From Ephydatia muelleri (taxonomy: Eukaryota; Porifera; Demospongiae; Spongillida; Spongillidae): DNA of 64,000 nucleotides. Under the pieces are notes generated by a model that was not told the DNA's origin, did no database searches, and was given only the letters and a program-made list of their open reading frames with translations. Location of the stretch: NCBI GenBank assembly GCA_013339895.1, contig JABACO010000001.1:27920523-27984522 (forward strand), written 5' to 3'. Numbering within the stretch: position 1 is the stretch's first letter; every line of letters starts with the position of its first letter. Made by a program: the position numbers and the translations under genes. This document shows positions 21,566-33,553 of the stretch, one piece after another.

Positions 21566-23084
21566 CCACATGAACTCATTCATTTTGAACAGAATTGTCA
21601 TGTGTGCAACTGCAGGGGCGTATGTCACAGAACAGCAAGTTAAGAACTTGGCTGTAAATATATTCTTAGGGTAGTGGAATCTTATGAAGCTTGGTATGTG
21701 AGGAACAATCTGTGCATGTACGTGTATGATTGCATGGGTATGTCTTTACTATGCCAGAGCAGCACAGATGCTACCGGTATGGTAGGTACGCCGAAAACCA
21801 GAGCATATTTTTGAGGTGTTAGATTGGGTGTGGCAATGATGTATTTATTGATCTTGAATGAATGGATGAAAATTCATTTGTCCTTGGTATTTAATCACTA
21901 CCGACAAAAATGTTGTAGGTAAATCTCTAATTTAAAAAGTACGCGTACTTCAGCTTGAAGAATGGGTGCCACAATGATGAAGTGTCTATCAATGAACTCA
22001 AATACTGAACTTTCGAACACACAAACAAGAGATGCTTTACTATTAGCTCAGCATCCATGGCGGAAGGTGATTTTATAGAGCTTGAACTGTGGAATAAGCC
22101 TCATCAATCACACTCTGGAGTCATCCCAAGAAGCAGTTTGACCTGAAAAAGAACTGATACTTGGTTTGATAACAAGCTACAGTGTACAGTATGAGTGGCT
22201 TTATTGAGCTTTTCAACCACTGATACTTGTTATATTGACAGTTTTTGTTTCCCCCCCCCCCCCCAGTTTCCGCATTATGACTTTCATTGCCATATCACAT
22301 TTTCCATTGCTGTGCACAGTGTAGTCCCACCGCTGCAGTGTACAAGTGTACACTACCTTTGTGATGATTAATGGACCATGAGAATGTCTTTTCATGTGGA
22401 CCTTCACTGGTTTGGATTATGTGTGTGGTGATGTTTGTCAACTTTGGTACCCTAAGCATCAGTGTTGCATTGCAATTAGATGTATGTATTACAGCATTCT
22501 CAGTGATTGTAATTGCAACTTTAATTTTATATTTTTGTGCACGGAATACACTGTGTTCTCTGTTCCGGCAACATCAGCAACAGTAAGACAAGTTTTAGTC
22601 AGGCAGGTAACATCCTGTGTCTGTCTTGTGGAGCAGACCTCTGCCATGGAACTTCTAACTCTCCTAGATCTAAATTTGTACTTTTATCCATTTTGTTATT
22701 TTGTAATAGTTGTGCAATTGGTATTATTCACAAATTGATTATTGACAAAAATACATCTATGTACATGTGGTTAGGAATGGATATGCAACATGTATTCAAT
22801 GCAGTGTTAGCCTGGCAGGGTGGCTACTCAAAGACCAGAATATTTGTAACTGACAAGTGGTTAGAAAGGCTTTCCTACAGGGGTGTGTGTATGGATGTAG
22901 TTGATGAGGCCATTATAAGTCGGTATAGCGATTCAACTATGGACCAATGTGGGTCACTGTGGATCACTATTGGAACTATGTGTATGCATCTACACACCGT
23001 TGTACAGTGTGTGTCCAACAGAGCATGCTTTACATGTTCACATCTAACTTCCCAAGGCACTGATGATCAGAAATGTTTCTGAAA
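21566..23084. other. no gene recognised; poly-C at 22,252
   Basis: A C run of 14 bases at about 22,251-22,264. Near 22,790 the words TGTATTCAATGCAGTGT and AGCCTG anticipate repeat C (23,258), an old partial duplication. The open frame at 22,537-23,082 has no recognisable domain. Confidence 0.35.
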
Positions 23085-23400
23085 AGTGCTGCACTTGGAG
23101 CTGAGTTGGCTGAACTGAACACAATGGTGGGAGGTGCCTCCAGCTGAACGGTACAGTGTAGCAGCTGTAGGTCCCATGCCCTGGTGCACTGGAATTGTGT
23201 GTGGCACATTGAGGAGTAGTGGGTGGACTACTGTATGCATTAATTTATACATGATGTATTCAATGCAGTGTAGCCTGCCCAAAGTGGTTACTCAAGGATC
23301 AGAATATGATCATATAGTAGTAGCATTATCTAGTAATTTGGAGATTACCACCATATGTATAGGGAAATGATTTCTGTGCTTAAAATGAAGGAGGCAGATA
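23085..23400 (+). repeat. dispersed repeat C, partner at 31,808-32,115
   Basis: TGGCTGAACTGAACACAATG, GGAGGTGCCTCCAGCTGAAC, GCAGCTGTAGGTCCCATGCC and GTAGTAGCATTATC recur almost unchanged at 31,820-32,045. Confidence 0.85.
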
Positions 23401-24299
23401 GAACAAATAGCATATTTCATCTTAATTATTACAGTGTATAATGTGACATTAAAACATGATGTACAACTTCGTATAATTTTCATACTTTCACTATAGTTCA
23501 CAGTTGTTAAACAGTCTTAACATCACTGAAGGTCATTAAATTCCACATATATATGATATAGACACATTTAATGTCTACTGATGAAGATACTAGCTACATT
23601 TAGGTTCATGTATCTAATAATGTTAAATAATGCAGCTATTAGAAATTGCAATTCCCTTAAAGTACAACTCCATATGCACAGCATTGTTCCATATCCTTGA
23701 TATCAGGAGCAGTTCTTTTATTGACCATCTGATATGCATGGTTCTCTTCCATTTGGATGTTCTCCAAATTATCTGTTCAATATCATAGTGAAACATTATT
23801 TCATGCAATGCCAATACACACTCACTGTACCTTTGTGCTTATGTTTTATGCAGACAATCACACACACCACGCACACAACTGTTGAAATCACCAACACTGA
23901 TGCTCCACACACTGATCCATAAACTGTATATAAAATCACATCTGCATAAATGTGCACAGTACATCCCGGACCTACCAATAGCAAAATTTATTGTTGCAGT
24001 ATTCTGTGGTGCTAAAGATGCCATAGGAGTTATAGGTACATTGATTGCTGTCATCATGACATCAATTCTTTGGTGTCCTATAGAAATATGGCTGTTTTGA
24101 AATGGTACTACAGCTTTGTATGAACATCCCAAACGTGTAAAGGCTTGTGAAGAAACAAAAAAGTGATTAATTATTACACCCTCTATAGAATTTGAACACT
24201 TGATGATTCACTGTTAGACACATTTATCACAGTGGAATACAATAAATGGAAGGGAACAAACAAAATTGAGCAGAAACAATGGATGGCAAAAGTTATAAC
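23401..24299. other. no firm gene; weak hydrophobic frame
   Basis: A plus-strand frame near 23,970-24,100 reads IAKFIVAVFCGAKDAIGV and IGTLIAVIMTSILW, which could be a membrane segment of the neighbouring surface-protein family, but lacks supporting splice sites. Confidence 0.2.
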
Positions 24300-24668
24300 C
24301 TGACTGCTTTTTGAATAAATAGGTCAAGTTGGCCTTGGATCCATTCCCAGCTCCATTGACAGCAAAGAATGTGAAGTGAATTGGATCACCATAATCCATG
24401 ATGGTCTTGTTTTGTTGTCCATTTGTACCATTTAATGAATGGTCAGTGAAATCAACTGATGAGGTACATGTCCTTGGGAAGGTGCAGTCTGGATCACTGG
24501 GGATGGTCCTACATCCATATATGGTGATATTGGTACACAAGGTGTAATAGAATATATCAGGAGAGTCAGTGACATCAAGAGAGAATGGAGCACCCCAGGA
24601 GAGTAAGAAAGTGGTGTTGGAGGTGTTGGATATATTTACAGAGAAGGTGCCCGGTGCATCAAGAGGAC
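24300..24668 (-). CDS. fibronectin type III exon
   Basis: On the minus strand, after CTCTCAG, the exon reads PLDAPGTFSVNISNTSNTTF, LLSWGAPFSLDVTDSPDIF, YYTLCTNITIYGCRTIPSD, RTCTSSVDFTDHSLNGTN, then DPIHFTFFAVNGAGNGS. It ends KKQS before a GTTATA donor, phase 1 on both sides. Its frame is open throughout. The upstream Ig exon (26,546-26,223) ends CAG-G in phase 1, so the two splice in frame to give an Ig-FN3 unit. Cysteines (YGCR, RTCT) probably form an extra disulfide. Likely extracellular part of an adhesion or receptor protein; ligand unknown. Confidence 0.65.
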
Positions 24669-26222
24669 CTGAGAGGTAATCAAGAGCAAGGCACAATTCA
24701 ACATCAAATTTGCTTGGGAATAGATGGCTGATTTTGTGGGGAGTAGGACAGAATGTGGATGCTGTACTGAAACAAATATGATCTATATACACTGCATGAA
24801 GATCATCTTCCAACCTTAGAAAGCATTCCAGGCAGTGGCATACAGATCACTAGCAACGCAATACATAAGACAACATAGGCATGGGCGCACCACACACTAT
24901 CTTGCTCCCGGCACACACAATGAACATAAAAATAACATTATTAGTAACAGCTGGCTCCGAGGCTTTCCATCAGGCTTCAAGAGCCCAAATCAGTCATTCT
25001 ATATGAACTACATGTATATGGTCACTTAAACACATGTCTCGTTCGTTGTGTTGCTACGGCCATATTAAGTAGGATCCAGTCATCGTAACTTTTTCCTGTG
25101 TTTATTCATGGTGTAATTTGGTATATATGTATGTATGTTCTCACCACTACAAAGTAACAATCATGTTTACATTGATGCAAAACGTTGTAATTTAGATTGT
25201 GTAGTCTATAAATTTCATACTGCTGCATAATTAGCTTCCATTATCAATGTGTCAAAGTGGGCACCCAAAGGTTTCACATGACAATTGGGTATCCAACAGC
25301 CTTCAAAATCACAATTCTAGCTAAAAAATACTGTATAATGAGCATTTGTTTCATAAAATATTCTCAGCAATTTCGAACCCAAACGAGATAGATAATAAAT
25401 GGTTCAGCACGTGCTTATTGCAATTGATATGTCAAACACTTCTGTTTACACTGAGCTTAATTATATATGAAGTTAAACAAACAGTGAAGGTCCATCCACA
25501 TGACAGAGTAGTATGATGAGATGACAATGACAGAACTGAGTGAACAGAAGAATGACTTGAGGAAGAAGAAACCCTTTGGAATGATAACGATGGCATTATT
25601 GTGGTTTTTGAGAGTTCTAAAACTGAGTATTGTGAAAACTAGAAACATGTTCTTTTAAATAATTACAATTGGGATCGTTCCCGCGAAAAGGCATGTTTTT
25701 GTTTTCTTTTATATTTAGAAGTCCTCTACACATTGCTTCTTATGCACTAAGAATTAGAGTACATTTATTTGTCATGGAATTGTAAGGCACTGAATATTTT
25801 AATTAGCCAATGCAAGTGTTGCAATTCTATTACATGTGCTGGAAATGTTATATGTATGCGCTAGTTCCCTATTCGCGGAAACGATCCCAATTATGAACAG
25901 CAAATGGCAGAAAAAAATTTTGTGATGAAAAATGATTGGAACAAAATGGTTGTCCCAGAACTAGATTTTTGCTAAATGTATTTACATATAAAATAAATAT
26001 TATGATACATGCAGTGTCACATTGATTTATATTGGGACAATGAATGGGGTGATGCATTGCTTATACCATACAGGTTACCGTAAATACAGTTTATATATTA
26101 ATGATGGTAATAATGTGCATAACACACGTGAACCACAGCTAATAAGATATGCAAACCATGCATGCACACATGTATGCTCATTCATGATGTGGTATAGTTT
26201 CATGGGGTTGCACAACACTCAC
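24669..26222 (-). other. putative intron between Ig and FN3 exons
   Basis: Bounded by GTGAGTG at 26,222 and CTCTCAG at 24,669 on the minus strand. Apart from an AT-rich stretch it holds nothing recognisable. Confidence 0.45.
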
Positions 26223-26546
26223 CCTGGATGGTCAGATTAGCTGGGACACTGATCAGTACAATATTCGAAATGCTGTCAATTGTTTTACACTTCACTTCTG
26301 TCCCATTATTGATGGTAGAATTGGACGGAATAATGAGATGAGATGAGATGTTAGCTCCACTGGATGCAGTGACATATGTTATTCCCATTTGTGCATGTTT
26401 CGAACCATATCCAGTTCCATTCAATATCCACAGAACTACTGCTCCATTCTCATAGCCACTTCCATAGCAGTAGAAAATTGCTGGAACGTCATTCTGAAAT
26501 ACAATGTACTTCTCTGGTGGAACGAGGACTATAGATTGAGTAGCAC
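26223..26546 (-). CDS. Ig-domain exon
   Basis: After CATCATTAG the exon reads ATQSIVLVPPEKYIVFQND, VPAIFYCYGSGYENGAVVLW, ILNGTGYGSKHAQMGITYVT, SSHLIIPSNSTINNGTEVKC and IVLISVPANLTIQ, ending G/GTGAGTG in phase 1. First cysteine, VLW tryptophan and EVKC second cysteine fit an Ig domain of about 105 residues. Sequons (NGT, NST, NLT) support an extracellular place. The same domain occurs degraded at 18,984-19,278 on the other strand, so domain exons here have multiplied and inverted. Confidence 0.65.
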
Positions 26547-27195
26547 CTAATGATGACAAATGCTGTACATGACCAATGGGCAATACTTTAAAACCAAGAC
26601 ATGCTGATAATAAAAGGCAGAGTGCATATCACTTCCATGCACGTGAAAACTATTTGAATAGTCCTTACTTGAATCTGACAGATTCAGTAGCAACATCAAG
26701 ATATGGATCAGTTTGGAGAGAGTTTGTCTTTTCTTGGCAAAATATGGCTGTAGATAATGTTAAAGTAAACTTTTGGAAAATGAGTAGTCTGCACCACATT
26801 AAACTATGCACTGTACTAATGTACCTACTATCTACTATGGTACCAAAAGAGAGATGCTAGAACAACATTGAATGCCACGACAGTTACAGTGATCCGTGTT
26901 TATTTCCACAACTCGTATTGCCTATTTATACAAAAAGTATCAATGTTGTTACGTGATCGAATTCAATTTGTGGCCAAAATCCAGCGCGTTGCTAAATATT
27001 GAAAAATGAAAAACGAAATGTCGTCTTTATAAATACATGGATAATGAACAGCGCTCCATCTGTAACGGAATAATGGTCTGGAAGCAGTGCTGACCTGTCT
27101 CCAATTACCAGAATCGACCCCTCTGCACGGAAGAAGTACGCACTGTAGGATTTAAGCTATATCGTGATGTGTACCCGATGCTATCACCAGTATAG
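26547..27195. other. no gene recognised
   Basis: Anonymous sequence upstream of the Ig exon; further 5' exons of that gene are not recognised. Confidence 0.35.
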
Positions 27196-27650
27196 TTTAT
27201 AGATTGTCTGTGCGTGTGTTTTTGTTTGTGAAGATTAATAGTGCATGTGTCTTTCTCTAGTATTTACATACATAAAACAAAATTAAATCATCAACCCGTT
27301 TAAAATATACAAAACACCCTCCTTCCCTTCTCCCTTCCTTCCTCTCTCCCCCCTCCCTTCCAACAGTGTACTATTTAGAATGTGTGTTTGTGAAGATTAA
27401 TAGTGCGTTTTTCTTTAGTCATTACAGTACATAAAACAGAATATATTCAATGGTCAGCGTCCTGTTGAAGGCAAACGAAAACACCCTCCCCTCCCTCCTC
27501 CAGCTACCCTCTCTCTACCGTCCCTCTCTCCTATTATAGAATGTGCGATTTTTTTTTGGAAGATTATACATAATACAAACCAGAATGTATTCAATCGTCA
27601 GCATCCTGTTTAAGGCATATACAAAAACACCTTCTCCCTATTTACTCACG
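27196..27650 (+). repeat. three tandem units of about 110-175 bp
   Basis: Each unit has TGTGAAGATTAATAGTG (or a decayed form), ACATAAAACA(G/A)AAT, CGTCCTGTTGA-like and AAAACACCCTCC followed by a C/T-rich tract. Units start near 27,215, 27,385 and 27,545 and shorten rightwards. Confidence 0.75.
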
Positions 27651-27651
27651 T

Positions 27652-28823
27652 CAGGGGCGGATACAGGATTTTGTGTTAGGGGGGGCATATAGGGATAGGA
27701 ATGGGGGCGTGCCCCTCCAAACTTGCCAGGGTGTCTGGGAAAGCGCAGTAAGCACCATCATCCCCGACCCAAAACCCTAGCCACTGGGGTTTTGTTTTTG
27801 CACTTTTGGAAATTATAAAACATGTACTCACGGATACAAATGATTAAAGATTCCTATTATAACAGTCACACTTCACAAATAGGGTCAATTAAAAGCATCC
27901 TCCGAGGGTATTTTCGACTACAGTGTATAGCTTTCAATGATAGCATCAATATTAAGTTCAATATCTTTGTGCACATACAATAACATTAACGCTATCTTCT
28001 CCCATAGTGCTGCGATAGACGTTTTTAATAAATCAGCTCTTTCCACTCCACTTGATGTTACACAGGTCAATAGCAGTAGCTTAACCGATTAACGCCGGAA
28101 TAAACTAATGCAGAATTGTCCAAAATCAACTAAATGAGGCAGCAGAGGAATGTTAGTTATCAGGAAGGAGGGTTTCAACAATATTAATTGAAGCGTGAAC
28201 GTGAATAACTTCTAATTGGTGTAATGTTTTAAAGAACTCTTTGGGAACATGGTAGGGATGCATTTCTGTCTGCTATGGTTGTGACAAGAGAGTTTGGTTT
28301 AATAGGGGAATTATTCCACATGGTTTTCCAAAGTGCAATCTCTTGATGAAATGCTTGTGGAAAAGGCAGATAATCACTATAAAACTTTCTGGCAATGTTG
28401 CCAAATCAGGGTCTGGAAGGCACTCAAGAGTGGACTCTGCTTTCTTCGCTACAAAATGAATTTTGTAAAGTCTCGCTCGTATGATTAATGATTCATTGGC
28501 ACCTACACTATTTGCTCGCAGCCAGCAATAGTCAGCTGACGCTTAGCCATGGGATCCGGATGACGGCGGACTCCGCAGATCTACTACTTTCCTGACGGCA
28601 ATTGAAATTCGCAATGTACGAACTGAACGCTCAACAGCACAATAGAAAAAGGGCCACGTGTCAGGGGTGATATTTAACACGTACAACAGGTCTAGGCCTG
28701 CACGAGCTCCGACAGTGCGTCGCTGATGACATGTAATTAAATTCATTACAATGGACAGGAGGCGTATCCTTATTAGTTAGGGGGGGCATTGGCCGGGTTT
28801 GCCCCCCCCTGTATCCGCCACTG
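27652..28823 (-). mobile_element. degraded hAT-type transposon with both ends
   Basis: The left end CAGGGGCGGATACAGG and right end CCTGTATCCGCCACTG are inverted repeats with one mismatch; GGGGGGGC follows in both. CACGT flanks both sides (27,647-27,651; 28,824-28,828), a 5-bp duplication, shorter than the 8 bp usual for hAT. On the minus strand near 28,030 the text RSTMGEDSVNVIVCAQRY resembles the C-terminal dimerisation region of hAT transposases (xSTMGxxRLNxLALLYVHRD), supporting hAT. The coding sequence is heavily broken. Confidence 0.65.
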
Positions 28824-28964
28824 CACGTGAAGCACTTTTTCCCAGCCCAACAATGGGGGCTGCTACCTAGGCGCGCCCGACCTCAGTACTGTGCATGTAC
28901 TTTACGCTGCAAACCTATTAAAACTTGCGTGCGAGAATTCCACTGAACTACTCAAACCACCATT

Positions 28965-29180
28965 GATACATTATTTATGTGACAGTACCATGCTTTGGCA
29001 TCTGAAGATAGCAGCAGCACGTTCCACACTCTTTAATGCCCGGACACGTCCTCACAGCTCTGTCACAGTAGAGATTACACTGTATTATCTCTGCACACGG
29101 ACTGGACACTGTTGATTGAAATCTCGTGACTTAATATTTGCATCTGTTATTAGTTCATGTCTCCTAATTAATGCAGACAG
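28965..29180 (-). repeat. inverted R2 copy
   Basis: TTATTTATGTGACAGTACCA and GCAGCACGTTCCACACTCT through ATCCTAATTAATGC-like bases match the minus strand of 18,190-18,540, lacking the segment in which the fold-back lies there. Confidence 0.75.
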
Positions 29181-30545
29181 GCTATGATGTCTGCACTTTC
29201 CATGATTGTATCCATGTTTGATAGTGTGTTGACAGGTGTGCAGTTCATGATAGTATACGCATCTAAAGGTTATTGTGAACAGCTTCTAGACATGTCAGGT
29301 ACATGCTTCGTGCGTAGATGCACTTTATGGATGTGGAAGAAGTTGTGTGTTGGGATTCATTCATTAAACAAAGTTTTTAATTTTGTAGTGTACTGAATAC
29401 GGGCGGTAATTTTTTTGAAAGTACAACGTTTTATGACTGGCTATTAAACCATAATAAATTAGTTTAGTCGCTCTTATTAGTCGAAGAATAAAATTAAAAT
29501 GTTCACTAAGAAAATTGGAATTGTTTAATCATTCTGTTAAATTTAAATGGCAAAGTAAAGCTAATCTATTTGTTATGAATTATCAAACTTCATATTCACG
29601 AAAGAATAGCTAGCTTATGCTTATGCAACCACTAACAAGTAATTAAGTTGTATCCTTTCTTCATCTTGAATAGTTAGTCACAATTTTAATTCGTTTCAGA
29701 TGATCTTGATGATATAACTTGCACCACAGTTTATTTGACAAGTCCAAAACAAGCTGGTCGAACTACTATTAAGCACGCACCTTTCTGGTTCAGTACAAGG
29801 GGTGTGTCCCTACCTACAAGTTGTGTAGCACATGGTCGCATGGAGACAATACGTTCTGCTACCATGGCAACCAAGGCATGCTCCTAGGCTATTGAGTGTT
29901 CTCACCCTACTGATGTGGAGGCCATGATGAAGCTGATCAAGGAGTGTGTAGAGTGGCACTCCAAGCTAGTCAAAGAAGCAGCCAAAGTGTGTGCATGTGG
30001 TGTGTGTGTGTGTGTGTGCATGTGTGTGTGCTTATGGTGTGTGTGCGTGCTTATGCTTATATTATTATATATTCAACCACTAACAAGCTAAGTAAATAAG
30101 TTGTATCCCATCTTGAATAGTTCAGATGGTCTTGATGATATAACCTGCACCCCAGAACACTCATGCTCACATTCCAGAACACTCAATGCTTCACGCTTGA
30201 CACCTGACATGTCTTGACATAAAGTTTACCACTGCAGCAATATTGTGCCTTTGTGGCTCAGATCTTCATACCATCATTCTTCCAGTGTCATACTTGTCTC
30301 TGGCTTAACCTTGTCCGTCTGCTCTGCCAGTACAGAGGGGCATGGTCATTAGTGAACCTTTCTTATGTTGCTCAATTCATATATTTAACATTATACTACT
30401 GTTTAGTACAACTTTAATAACAGTATTTTTAACCTACATTAATTAGAGGCCCGCCAACCTGCTCAAGTTACTTTTCATTTTAATCTATATTTAGTGTAGA
30501 ACTCGATTGCTGTCAATGCTCATGCAAGTGATTATTGTGTGAAAC
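29181..30545. other. no gene; local duplication
   Basis: CAACCACTAACAAG, AGTTGTATCC, TCTTGAATAGTT and GATGATATAAC(T/C)TGCACC occur at 29,625-29,735 and again at 30,075-30,155, a direct duplication around a TG-rich stretch. A possible coding patch (KECVEWHSKLVKEAAKV, about 29,935-29,990) ends at the TG run and is not assigned. Confidence 0.4.
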
Positions 30546-30547
30546 CT

Positions 30548-30614
30548 CTCTCCCTCCCTCTCTCCCTCCCTCCCTCCCTCCCTCCCTCCCTCCCTCCCTC
30601 CCTCCCTCCCTCCC
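30548..30614. repeat. (CCCT)n microsatellite
   Basis: About 65 bp of CTCC/CCCT repeat. Confidence 0.95.
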
Positions 30615-30779
30615 AATGTGTGAGACCTCCATGCTTTGCCTGGTACTTCACGTTACATCTTGAATTATAGTTGATCACATTCTACTGAGCTGTGTCTTTC
30701 TCTTCCCTTTGACGCAGATATGCATCTCTTGGCATTAAACGGTTAAGCAGTATCTTAGTATGTGTCACTATGTTCACCC

Positions 30780-31240
30780 CATGTGATTGGTTGTACAGCA
30801 CATGATTGACACATGGTGGTGAGGATATGTACGGCTAAGTGAGCGGAAAGCCATTCTTAGTTGCCAGTGCAAGTGTTGGCTGCTGGAACCTTTACATATT
30901 TCTGTGTACAAGGAGGGAGGGAGTATTTAATGACACACACACTCTATCTCACACACGCACATAAGTAATACACTCCTGGTCTAATGGATCGTGAAACAGG
31001 GGGAAACAAAATAAAAAATGCACACTTGTCTCTCTGTGTAGTGTTAATAAGTTCTATTTGAACAATAGATAAATAAATATTTCAACACTCTTGCATCCTT
31101 TTTGTGACTTCTCCCACATCAGCCAGTGTGGATGCATAAGCATGTCTCCATGGAAACATGACTGTTCTATACGAGTATGGTACAGATACACAAATGTATA
31201 CAAAACACTTCATTTCTCCTTATATACACAACAATCCTTG
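30780..31240 (+). repeat. dispersed repeat A, second copy
   Basis: Matches 19,880-20,600 in order and orientation (GTGATTGGTTGTACAGCACA through GTATACAAAACACTTCATTT). Confidence 0.75.
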
Positions 31241-31344
31241 CCTACAGACCTTGAACTAAAACACTGTTGAACACATGACGTGCACTCTCCATAGTTCAAG
31301 ACCATGAATCTCAGAAACATGCAAAGGCCCAGGGGCCTCTGCAC

Positions 31345-31695
31345 ATGTTGGAAGATGTTGGTTCTATGGATCCTCAGGTGGCACTGCTTCTAGATCTGGA
31401 CCTTCGTCAGTGTGGCAGTTTCTGTAAGATGGTACATCTTGCTCGTTGTACACCTCCCTCTCTTATGGCTGATGCACTGCAAATGTTTGATAATGTTTTG
31501 CTTGATTTGAATGACCCAAAGTGCTCCGAGTTTAGCTGGAAATGCACACCACTAGCAGTGGAGACCTATGGCTGCTGGTGTGCTGAGGCCCGGGAAACAC
31601 TATCACGTCTTGCCACTCGTCTGGCCATACCCATGAGGTGCACCAAGTCCTTCCATTTATGGCAGACTCAGCCTCACTTTGGTGAGGTCCTGTGA
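31345..31695 (+). pseudogene. LINE-type reverse transcriptase fragment, internally deleted
   Basis: The first half, LRQCGSFCKMVHLARCTPPS and LMADALQMFD, is the thumb-side motif that follows the polymerase domain in this family. The second half, NDPKCSEFSWKCTPLAVETY, GCWCAEARETLSRLATRLAI, is the extreme C-terminus also seen at 12,202-12,552. In full-length relatives several hundred residues separate the two, so this copy has a large in-frame deletion. The frame is still open for 116 codons. Confidence 0.6.
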
Positions 31696-31807
31696 GCTAG
31701 AGCTCTGCAAATTCATAGATGAAAACATTTCAACATTTTGCCCCTTTGATGACAATGACATCATCATGGCACTAATAATGTGGTACTTGATACACTCACA
31801 CACATTG

Positions 31808-32115
31808 TGCTGCACTTGGCATGTGTTGGCTGAACTGAACACAATGGTGGGAGGTGCCTCCAGCTGAACGGTACAGTGTAGCAGCTGTAGGTCCCATGCC
31901 CTGGTGCACTGGAATTGTGTGTGGCACATTGAGGAGTAGTGGGTGGACTACTGCATTAATTTATACATGATGTATTCAATGCAGTGTAGCCTGCCCAAGA
32001 TGGTTACTCAAGGATCAGAAATGATCATATAGTAGTAGCATTATCGAGTAATTTGGAGATTTTACCACCATTTCTATAGGAAAATGATTCCTATGCAAGG
32101 AGACAGATAGAACAA
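31808..32115 (+). repeat. dispersed repeat C, second copy
   Basis: Near-identical to 23,085-23,400. Confidence 0.85.
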
Positions 32116-32129
32116 TACAATGCGACATT

Positions 32130-32655
32130 ATAAAGTGTATCTCGTTAATGACCTTCGTCATGCCAATTCTGCAATAGAAATCATTACCTCTGCATGGGAA
32201 TTCATGTTTTCATGGAAAGCCTTTAAAGGCAAGACAACGAATATCCTGCTTGGTTATGAATGCATGCCTTTGTACATGCAGGGCTGCTGCATGTGGCAAT
32301 ATACAAATTCTGTTCGACAGCAAAATGCACTGTCCAAAGTTTAAGAATTAATTAACTGGCAACTAATTTAATACCTTATTTTCAAGCTTCCAGAAACCTT
32401 CAATTTAAAATACCGCTGACCATGGGGGAAATCAAAGCCAGCTTGTGATTAACAAATTAAATGACTAACTAGTAATAATTAGTTCTATCCTTTACATGAT
32501 TGTAGTTTCTTAGAATCATTAATTGCTGAGAGTTCATATAGCAGGGTAGCTATGTGCATGCAAGTGTATGTGCTATGTATGTGTATGTGTGTTTGTACTA
32601 CATGTATTTCTAAACACTATGTGCCATGTTGAAAGTGGCTTATTGCATGTGGTAA
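32130..32655 (+). repeat. dispersed repeat B, second copy
   Basis: Inverted relative to 20,620-21,120. It contains AT-rich and GTATGTGTATGTGT stretches. In this right-hand cluster A, a LINE fragment, C and B lie in a row, whereas on the left A and B are adjacent and C is 2 kb away. Confidence 0.75.
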
Positions 32656-32906
32656 GTATATTTCAGCCCTTGTACTATAGCTAATAGCCTTTGTGTCAGA
32701 TATGTTACATTTGAATTAGCTAGGGCCGGGTCAAAAATGCATGTGTTAATTACCTCATATAATGTCATGGGTAAATTTCCCAAGGGCAGGAAAATGATGA
32801 AATTTGTATATTCCTAATTTTTGTTTGTGTTCAGCTTTTTAACACACAAGAAACAACATAGAAATAAAATACTGTCAACCAGTGACAACCAATGAAGGTC
32901 CAGCTC

Positions 32907-33065
32907 GTCCCCTGCCTGATACCACCTGGTGGATGATATTACTGCCTTCACTTTGGATCATCTATCTGTCCACATATATTATGCTTGAATGGTAGTACGC
33001 CAGCTGATAGATGACCCTAGGTGAAGGCAGTAATATCATCCACCAGGTGGCTTCAGGCAGGGGAC
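32907..33065. repeat. 159-bp imperfect palindrome
   Basis: GTCCCCTGCCTGA and CCACCTGGTGGATGATATTA on the left are mirrored by TAATATCATCCACCAGGTGG and CTTCAGGCAGGGGAC on the right, around a loop of about 45 bp. A fold-back MITE is likely; no clear target duplication is visible. Confidence 0.65.
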
Positions 33066-33545
33066 AGTCATGGAGCCAAAGCTCTACAAGCCACTCTTCT
33101 AGTCACATGGTTGTATTGTATACAGCTTTTAGCCTTTACACAAGTTGGTGAATAATGTACATTGATGAGTGAGCCATAGGGTACAATAGTAGGATCAACC
33201 TCTGCTATGTAAACCAAAAACTATACTTTGAAAGCTGTTGTTTTACATTGTCCTGATAAACACTGGACATTGAAAACACAAAAGTGTAACCAATAAAGGA
33301 AAGTGTTTGTGATGACTAGGCAGAAGTCCACATCAACAAAGGCACACCTAACAACTCTGTTCTGCAAAACTAAGTTTTCCACTGTTGAGATCAGCAATAA
33401 TGGTCTTTGTGGCTCAAGGTCTTCATATCATCATCCATTCACTTGTCTCTGCCAGTGAGTTTGTCTGGTATGCCAGTAAAGGAAATATCGTGTTCAAGTA
33501 AACGAAGTCCTCTGAAAACCACACAAGTTAATACAATGGCCCATT
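33066..33545. other. no gene recognised
   Basis: Anonymous sequence. Confidence 0.35.
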
Positions 33546-33553
33546 TATTCAAA

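Noticed and set aside
22537-23082. 181-codon plus-strand frame with several CxxC pairs
   Set aside because: It runs into repeat C-like sequence and no domain spacing is consistent; likely chance.
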